Shown here: positions 30,117-34,182 of the stretch, piece after piece
Numbering within the stretch: the stretch's first letter is position 1
How the letters are laid out: the number at the start of each line of letters is the position of its first letter
Source of the DNA: Actinomycetota bacterium
GTDB taxonomy: Bacteria; Actinomycetota; Acidimicrobiia; Acidimicrobiales; CADCSY01
NCBI GenBank assembly: GCA_016781105.1
Contig: JADDRA010000051.1
Span: 4,037-38,218 of the forward strand
Length of the DNA: 34,182 bases
Direction: 5' to 3'
Position numbers and translations under genes: made by a program
The notes under the pieces: generated by a model
What the model was told of the DNA's origin: nothing
Databases searched by the model: none
The model's input: the letters and a program-made list of their open reading frames with translations, nothing else

Positions 30117-30971
30117 TCAGCGGGCCGGAGGGTGGTAGTAGAAGGCGCCGGCGGTCCCGGGGCCGGTGTGGGCCCCGACGCTGGGGCCGATGCGGTAGCG
30201 CACCAGCTCGCGCACCTCGGGGGTGCCGGCCAGGTGCTCTTCCAGGGCCTGCCACAGGGGGGCGGCGCCGGCGTCGGCGATTCCCAGCGCCACCCGAAGG
30301 GCTCCGGCGTCACCGGCCGCCCGCACGTGGGCGGCCATCGTGCGGGCGGCCTCGGCCACGTCGCTGGCCTGGCCGATCGTGTTCACCTCGCCGCCGGCCA
30401 TGGTGAGGACGGGGACGGCGCCGGGCTGGTCCTCAGGGGAACCGGCCACGGCGGCGAGACGTCCCCCTGCCCGGGCCAGGTCGAGGGCGCCGACGGTGAA
30501 CACCGTCCCCACGGTGCCGGCCACGGTCGCGGCCACCAAGGCCGCCTCCTCCAGCGACCCACCGCCGGCCAACACCTCGCCGGCCTCCCACACGCAGCAG
30601 CCGACCCCGAAGCTGGCGGTGCCCGTGTCGACGATGCGCACGGGCACTGGGGCCTCGGCGGCCGCCACCCGAGCGCTGTTGACCGTGCCCGAGATCGACG
30701 ATCCGACGTGCACGGCCAGGATCTCGGTGACGCCCCGGCTGGCCAGCTCGCGGAACACCGCGGCGAAGCGCCCGGGGCTGGGCTGGGACGTGGAGACCTC
30801 GGGCCGTCGCCCTGCCTCGAAGCGGGCGTAGAAGGCATCGGCGTCGAGGTCGACGCCCTCGAGGAAGCTCTCCCCGTAGATGCTCACCGAGAGCGGGACC
30901 ACCTCGACGCGGTAGCGCTCCACCAGCTCGGGCGGGAGCTGGGCGTTGGAGTCGGTGACCAGGGCGATCAC
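30117..30971 (-). CDS. DegV family fatty-acid-binding protein (FakB-like)
   Basis: A 284-residue DegV protein. VIALVTDSNAQLPPELVERY, RPEVSTSQPSPGRFAAVFRE and AVHVGSSISGTVNSARVAA are the conserved lipid-binding blocks. DegV proteins such as FakB hold a fatty acid for phosphorylation by FakA and release acyl-phosphate. The GTG start overlaps the plsY stop by 4 nt. Because PlsY uses acyl-phosphate, this gene probably feeds the same pathway. A 404-residue version starting inside plsY was rejected because only the shorter frame gives the standard N-terminus. Confidence 0.9.
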   Translation of the reverse strand: MIALVTDSNAQLPPELVERYRVEVVPLSVSIYGESFLEGVDLDADAFYARFEAGRRPEVSTSQPSPGRFAAVFRELASRGVTEILAVHVGSSISGTVNSARVAAAEAPVPVRIVDTGTASFGVGCCVWEAGEVLAGGGSLEEAALVAATVAGTVGTVFTVGALDLARAGGRLAAVAGSPEDQPGAVPVLTMAGGEVNTIGQASDVAEAARTMAAHVRAAGDAGALRVALGIADAGAAPLWQALEEHLAGTPEVRELVRYRIGPSVGAHTGPGTAGAFYYHPPAR

Positions 30972-31678
30972 GCCGGGCCGGCCACGGCCCTGAGCCGGGG
31001 GCGGGGTCCCACCGGCACCAGGGGCTCCCGGTCGCCGCCGTCGGGAGGCGGGTCGGGCGGACCCGGGGACGCGAGCGGAGGGGGCTCGGTGGCCAGGCGG
31101 TAGAGGATCACCGCGCTGGTGGCCGCCGCGGCCAGGGGCAGGGCCAGGGTGGGCGGGGGCCCCCAAAGGTTCGGCCACCCCCGCCGCCACCACAGCGCCG
31201 ACGCGGCAACCCACACCGACGAGGAGACGACGGTGGCGCCCACGTGGCGGCGCTTCCACCAGGGCAGGACCGCCCCGGCCCAGGCCACCAGCAGGTCGAC
31301 GATCGACCACACCGGGAAGGTGGCGGCGCACTGGCCCACGCTGGTGGCCACGCCCTTGCCGCCCCGCCAGCCGTTCCAGACCGGGAAGCAGTGACCGACC
31401 ACGGCGGCCACGCCGCCCACATGGGCACCGGTGCCGCCGGCCACGAGCCGCCCGAGCGTGCAGCCCAGGGCACCCTTGGCGATGTCGACCGCCATCACGC
31501 TGTAGCCCCAGCGGGGGCCGAGGAACTTGATGGCGTTGTTGGCCCCCGGGTTGCGGCTGCCGATGCTGCGCAGGTCGGTTTCGCCTCCGGTGGCCAGCCG
31601 GCAGGCGACGTCGGCGGAGGGGGCGGTTCCGGCCACGTAGGCCAACCCGGCGGCGGCGAGCAGGCGCGGCGCTCCCAC
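30968..31678 (-). CDS. plsY: Acyl-phosphate:glycerol-3-phosphate acyltransferase PlsY
   Basis: A 236-residue membrane enzyme that makes lysophosphatidic acid from acyl-phosphate and glycerol-3-phosphate. The three PlsY motifs are visible: SIGSRNPGANNAIKFLG, GHCFPVWNGWRGGKGVATSVG split across its glycine core, and a third loop where the usual E/H pattern is weak (PWWKRRHVGATVVSSS). The C-terminal tail is longer and Pro-rich, ending within the DegV overlap. The GTG start lies 7 nt after a TAGCCT -10 element. It is coupled by a GTGA overlap to the DegV gene. Confidence 0.9.
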   Translation of the reverse strand: MGAPRLLAAAGLAYVAGTAPSADVACRLATGGETDLRSIGSRNPGANNAIKFLGPRWGYSVMAVDIAKGALGCTLGRLVAGGTGAHVGGVAAVVGHCFPVWNGWRGGKGVATSVGQCAATFPVWSIVDLLVAWAGAVLPWWKRRHVGATVVSSSVWVAASALWWRRGWPNLWGPPPTLALPLAAAATSAVILYRLATEPPPLASPGPPDPPPDGGDREPLVPVGPRPRLRAVAGPA

Positions 31679-31685
31679 CGCCCGC

Positions 31686-31691
31686 AGGCTA
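31686..31691 (-). promoter_or_regulatory. -10 element, predicted leaderless promoter of plsY-degV
   Basis: Minus-strand TAGCCT, 7 nt before the GTG at 31678. It is divergent from the hydrolase promoter at 31742-31747. Confidence 0.5.
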
Positions 31692-31741
31692 GCAACTTCA
31701 GCCGCGGTTGAACCTCGGGCGCCAGTTGGCGGCGGCGGCGG

Positions 31742-31747
31742 TACCGT
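31742..31747 (+). promoter_or_regulatory. -10 element, predicted leaderless promoter of the hydrolase operon
   Basis: TACCGT, 8 nt before the GTG at 31756. It supports that start over an in-frame ATG at 31708. Confidence 0.5.
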
Positions 31748-31755
31748 CCTCCTTC

Positions 31756-32616
31756 GTGGCGGTCCGGGTGGAGCGGCTGACCGTGGCCCCCGGCGTGTCC
31801 CTCCACGTCGAGCACCGCCACGGGGGGGACCCCGCCTTCGTGCTGGTCCACGGCCTGGCCTCCAACCTGCGCCTGTGGGACGGGGTCGCCGTGTGCCTGG
31901 CGGGGTGGGGCCACGCCGTGGCCGCCGTCGACCAGCGGGGGCACGGACGGAGCGACAAGCCCGACCAGGGCTACGACTTCGAGACGGTCACCGACGACCT
32001 GGCCCGGCTGGTCGAAGGACTCGGCTTCGACCGCCCGGTGCTCGTGGGCCAGTCGTGGGGCGGCAACGTCGTCCTCGAGGCCGCCTGGCGCTTCCCCGGA
32101 TTGGCGAGGGGCGTGGCCTGCATCGACGGGGGGTGGATCGAGCTTCGGCGGCGCTTCCCGAGCTGGCGCGAGTGCAAGGCGGCCCTGACCCCCCCGGCGA
32201 TGGCCGGCCGGCCGGTGGCCGAGGTGGAAGCCGAGGTGCGTCGAGCGCATGCGGACTGGTCCGAGCAGGCCGTCGCCGGGGCCCTGGCCTGCTTCGAGCA
32301 GCGACCCGACGGGACGGTCGCCCCCTGGCTCGGCCTGGAGCACCACCTCGCCATCCTGCGTTCGCTGTGGGACCACCGGCCCTCCTCCCGCTACCCCGGC
32401 ATCGATGTCCCCGTGCTGCTGGTACCGGCGGAACCTGATCCGTCTGCGGTCGATCCCGACGGCGAGCACCGCCGGCGCGAGGTCGAGGAGGCGGCGCGCA
32501 GCCTGGCCCGCAGCCGGGTGCGCTGGGTGCTGGGCGACCACGACCTGCACGCCCACCACCCCAAGGAGGTGGCCGACCTGTTGCACGAGGCGAGCGTGGA
32601 CGGGTTCTTCGGATGA
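31756..32616 (+). CDS. Alpha/beta hydrolase
   Basis: A 286-residue alpha/beta-hydrolase-fold protein. The oxyanion segment is VLVHGLASNLRLWDGVA. DQRGHGRSDKP follows, and the nucleophile elbow is VGQSWGGN (S100). The acid is probably in PAEPDPSAVDPDGE, and the base histidine lies in VLGDHDLHAHHP. It is cytoplasmic and has no signal peptide. Substrate is unknown; relatives include esterases, haloperoxidase-like enzymes and C-C hydrolases. Its stop overlaps the next gene by 4 nt (ATGA). Confidence 0.87.
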   Translation: MAVRVERLTVAPGVSLHVEHRHGGDPAFVLVHGLASNLRLWDGVAVCLAGWGHAVAAVDQRGHGRSDKPDQGYDFETVTDDLARLVEGLGFDRPVLVGQSWGGNVVLEAAWRFPGLARGVACIDGGWIELRRRFPSWRECKAALTPPAMAGRPVAEVEAEVRRAHADWSEQAVAGALACFEQRPDGTVAPWLGLEHHLAILRSLWDHRPSSRYPGIDVPVLLVPAEPDPSAVDPDGEHRRREVEEAARSLARSRVRWVLGDHDLHAHHPKEVADLLHEASVDGFFG

Positions 32617-33902
32617 GCGCCTCGGGCCCGTGGCCCCGCCTCCTCGCCATCATGGGATCGGGCGAGACCAGCCCCACCATGGTCGGCACCCACCGCCGGC
32701 TCGTCGAGCGGATGGGACCCGCCCCCGTTCCCGCCGTCGTGCTCGACACCCCCTTCGGCTTCCAGGCCAACGTCGAGATCCTGACCCGACGGGCGGTCGA
32801 GTACTTCCGGGAGAGCGTGGGCCTGGAGGTCGAGGTGGCCCGCTGGCGTTCGGCGGCGGAAGGTTCGACCCTCGAGGCCGAGCGCTCGCTGGCTCGCCTG
32901 CGGTCGGCCCGCTACGTCTTCGCCGGCCCCGGCAGCCCCTCCTACGCCCTTCGCCAGTGGGCCGGCTCGCCGGTTCCCGCCACCCTGGCCGCCAAGCTCG
33001 AGCAGGGGGGCTGCCTCACCTTTGCCAGCGCCGCCGCCCTGACCCTGGGAGCCGCCACCGTGCCCGTCTACGAGATCTACAAGGTGGGCGAGGAGCCGTG
33101 CTGGCTCGAGGGCCTCGATCTGCTGGCGCTGGCCGGCCTGCCCGGCATGGCCCTGATCCCCCACTACGACAACACCGAAGGGGGCAACCACGACACCCGC
33201 TACTGCTACCTGGGCGAGCCCCGCCTGGCCCGGTTGGAGGAGCAACTCCCCCACCACGGCTTCGTGCTCGGCGTCGACGAGCACACCGGCCTCGTGCTCG
33301 ACCTCGATGCGGGCACGGCCAGCGTCGTGGGCCGGGGCGGGGTCACCGTGCGCCGGCAGGGCTACAGCACCAGCTTCCCGAGCGGCTCGGAGGTGCCCAT
33401 CGCCGACCTGCGCCGGGCGGGGACGGCCCGGGGCGACGGGGGTGGGCCCCCGTCCACCACGGCAGCGGCGCCTCGGCCTCCTGGCGACCCCGAGGCGGAT
33501 GCAGCTGCCCCGGCGTCGCTGGTGGCCGCCTCCCGCCTGCTCGAGGCCCGCTTCGTGGCCGCGGTCGACGAGCGCGACGTCGACGCCGCCGTCGCCGCCG
33601 TCCTCGAGCTCGACGCCGCCATCGTCTCCTGGTCGCGCGACACGCTGCAGTCGGACGACGCCGACCAGGCCCGGGCTGCGCTGCGAGCGATGATCGTGCG
33701 CCTGGGCGAACTGGCCCGGGTCGGGGCGAGCGACCCCGAGGAACGGGCCCGGCCCTTCGTCGAGGCCGTGCTGGAGGCCCGCAGCGCCGCCCGGGCCGGC
33801 CGCGACTGGGCCACGGCCGACGCCTTGCGAGACCATCTCGTCGCCGCCGGGGTCGAGATCAGTGACACGCCGGAGGGGACCGACTGGAGGCTGCTATCGT
33901 GA
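32613..33902 (+). CDS. Class I amidotransferase/S51-like protein fused to a CysS-like C-terminal domain
   Basis: A 429-residue two-domain protein. Residues 1-270 resemble the class I amidotransferase/peptidase S51 (PepE, cyanophycinase) fold: LAIMGSGETSPTMV, YVFAGPGSPSYALRQW and CLTFASAAALTLG, where S139 is the likely nucleophile, and LIPHYDNTEGGNHDTR with H184. After a disordered linker (270-300), a helical region ends in ARSAARAGRDWATADALRDH and ISDTPEGTDWRLL (388-428). This ending is strikingly like the extreme C-terminus of cysteinyl-tRNA synthetase. No synthetase catalytic core is present. The gene is coupled to the hydrolase, and a tRNA cluster follows 24 nt later. Its substrate is unknown. 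Confidence 0.8.
   Translation: MSASGPWPRLLAIMGSGETSPTMVGTHRRLVERMGPAPVPAVVLDTPFGFQANVEILTRRAVEYFRESVGLEVEVARWRSAAEGSTLEAERSLARLRSARYVFAGPGSPSYALRQWAGSPVPATLAAKLEQGGCLTFASAAALTLGAATVPVYEIYKVGEEPCWLEGLDLLALAGLPGMALIPHYDNTEGGNHDTRYCYLGEPRLARLEEQLPHHGFVLGVDEHTGLVLDLDAGTASVVGRGGVTVRRQGYSTSFPSGSEVPIADLRRAGTARGDGGGPPSTTAAAPRPPGDPEADAAAPASLVAASRLLEARFVAAVDERDVDAAVAAVLELDAAIVSWSRDTLQSDDADQARAALRAMIVRLGELARVGASDPEERARPFVEAVLEARSAARAGRDWATADALRDHLVAAGVEISDTPEGTDWRLLS
33895..33900 (+). promoter_or_regulatory. Possible -10 element for the tRNA cluster
   Basis: TATCGT lies 26 nt before tRNA-Glu, a normal distance for a short tRNA leader. It overlaps the last codons of the upstream gene and has no clear -35, so the assignment is weak. 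Confidence 0.25.
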
Positions 33903-33926
33903 ACGTGCCTCCGCGTCGGGTTTCGA

Positions 33927-33999
33927 GCCCCCATCGTCCAGCGGCCTAGGACGCCGCCCTTTCAAGGCGGCAACACGGGTTCGAATCCCGTTGGGGGTG
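33927..33999 (+). tRNA. tRNA-Glu (anticodon TTC)
   Basis: The cloverleaf is complete. The acceptor GCCCCCA pairs with TGGGGGT (one G-T pair), the D stem is GTCC/GGAC, the anticodon stem CCGCC/GGCGG encloses loop CTTTCAA, and the T stem is ACGGG/CCCGT with TTCGAAT. No CCA is encoded. Confidence 0.95.
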
Positions 34000-34031
34000 C
34001 GCACGAGCGGCGCAGGGTCACCGCTCAACCT

Positions 34032-34106
34032 GGTCCCGTGGTGCAGTTTGGAGTGCACGCCGCCCTGTCAAGGCGGAGGTCGCGAGTTCAAATCTCGTCG
34101 GGACCG
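34032..34106 (+). tRNA. tRNA-Asp (anticodon GTC)
   Basis: Acceptor GGTCCCG pairs with CGGGACC. The D stem is GTGC/GCAC, the anticodon stem CCGCC/GGCGG encloses loop CTGTCAA, and the T stem is GCGAG/CTCGT with loop TTCAAAT. A CCA follows the discriminator G at 34107-34109. The anticodon stem is identical to that of tRNA-Glu. Confidence 0.94.
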
Positions 34107-34118
34107 CCACAAGTTCAC

Positions 34119-34182
34119 GGTCGGGTAGCTCAGTTGGCAGAGCGCGCGCCTGAAAAGCGCGAGGTCACCGGATCGACGCCGG
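34119..34182 (+). tRNA. tRNA-Phe (anticodon GAA), truncated by the window end
   Basis: Acceptor 5' strand GGTCGGG, D arm GCTC/GAGC, anticodon stem CGCGC/GCGCG with loop CTGAAAA, and most of the T arm are present. The 3' acceptor strand lies beyond the window. The T loop reads ATCGACG, with A instead of T at position 54. Confidence 0.88.

Overview
The window is very GC-rich, densely packed DNA from an actinobacterium. The combination of an aa3/caa3-type cytochrome oxidase locus with divergent ctaA/ctaB, a clpS-DUF2017 pair, frequent GTG starts and mostly leaderless promoters suggests a deep-branching lineage such as Acidimicrobiia. No rRNA or other taxonomic marker is present, so this placement is inference. 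There is no phage, insertion sequence, CRISPR array or integration site. The accessory content is limited to two toxin-antitoxin modules.

Layout. 28-1502: an ABC ATPase and a HTH/PIN toxin-antitoxin pair. 1663-4982: a membrane histidine kinase facing two response regulators on the other strand. 5074-8774: an M1 aminopeptidase followed by a calcineurin-type phosphoesterase. 8870-12498: a compatible-solute (OpuC/ProX-type) ABC transporter whose binding protein looks circularly permuted. 12512-16091 (minus strand): serS, a 60-residue membrane protein, sdhC, sdhD and a zinc-ribbon/PQQ-propeller protein; no sdhA or sdhB is present here. 16146-18598: an ABC-2 exporter and a ribbon-helix-helix/VapC toxin-antitoxin pair. 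18745-27927 (minus strand): the respiratory block ctaB, coxA-like, coxC-like, 7-TM protein, ctaC, ctaD, ctaE, subunit IV, ctaG. 28075-30109: ctaA, clpS, a DUF2017 gene and a possible small membrane protein. 30117-33902: degV/fakB-like and plsY (minus strand), then an alpha/beta hydrolase and a class I amidotransferase-like protein fused to a CysS-like tail. 33927-34182: tRNA-Glu, tRNA-Asp and a partial tRNA-Phe.

The most unusual content is inside the respiratory block. Between heme O synthase (ctaB) and the normal catalytic subunits lies a second subunit-I homologue (25383-27026). It keeps both histidines expected to bind low-spin heme a, but has lost the heme a3 ligand and all three copper-B histidines. 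A subunit-III-like protein and a seven-helix membrane protein follow it in the same operon. Together they look like a paralogous, non-oxygen-reducing heme a membrane complex made alongside the real oxidase. The junction between these two paralogue genes is a four-copy 14-bp tandem repeat that encodes a chain of three five-codon minicistrons, each coupled to the next by an ATGA overlap.

A second theme is translation initiation. At least ten genes that begin transcription units have a TANNNT -10 element ending only 6-10 nt before an ATG or GTG, which predicts leaderless mRNAs. In both toxin-antitoxin modules a palindrome overlaps this element, a layout that fits autorepression.
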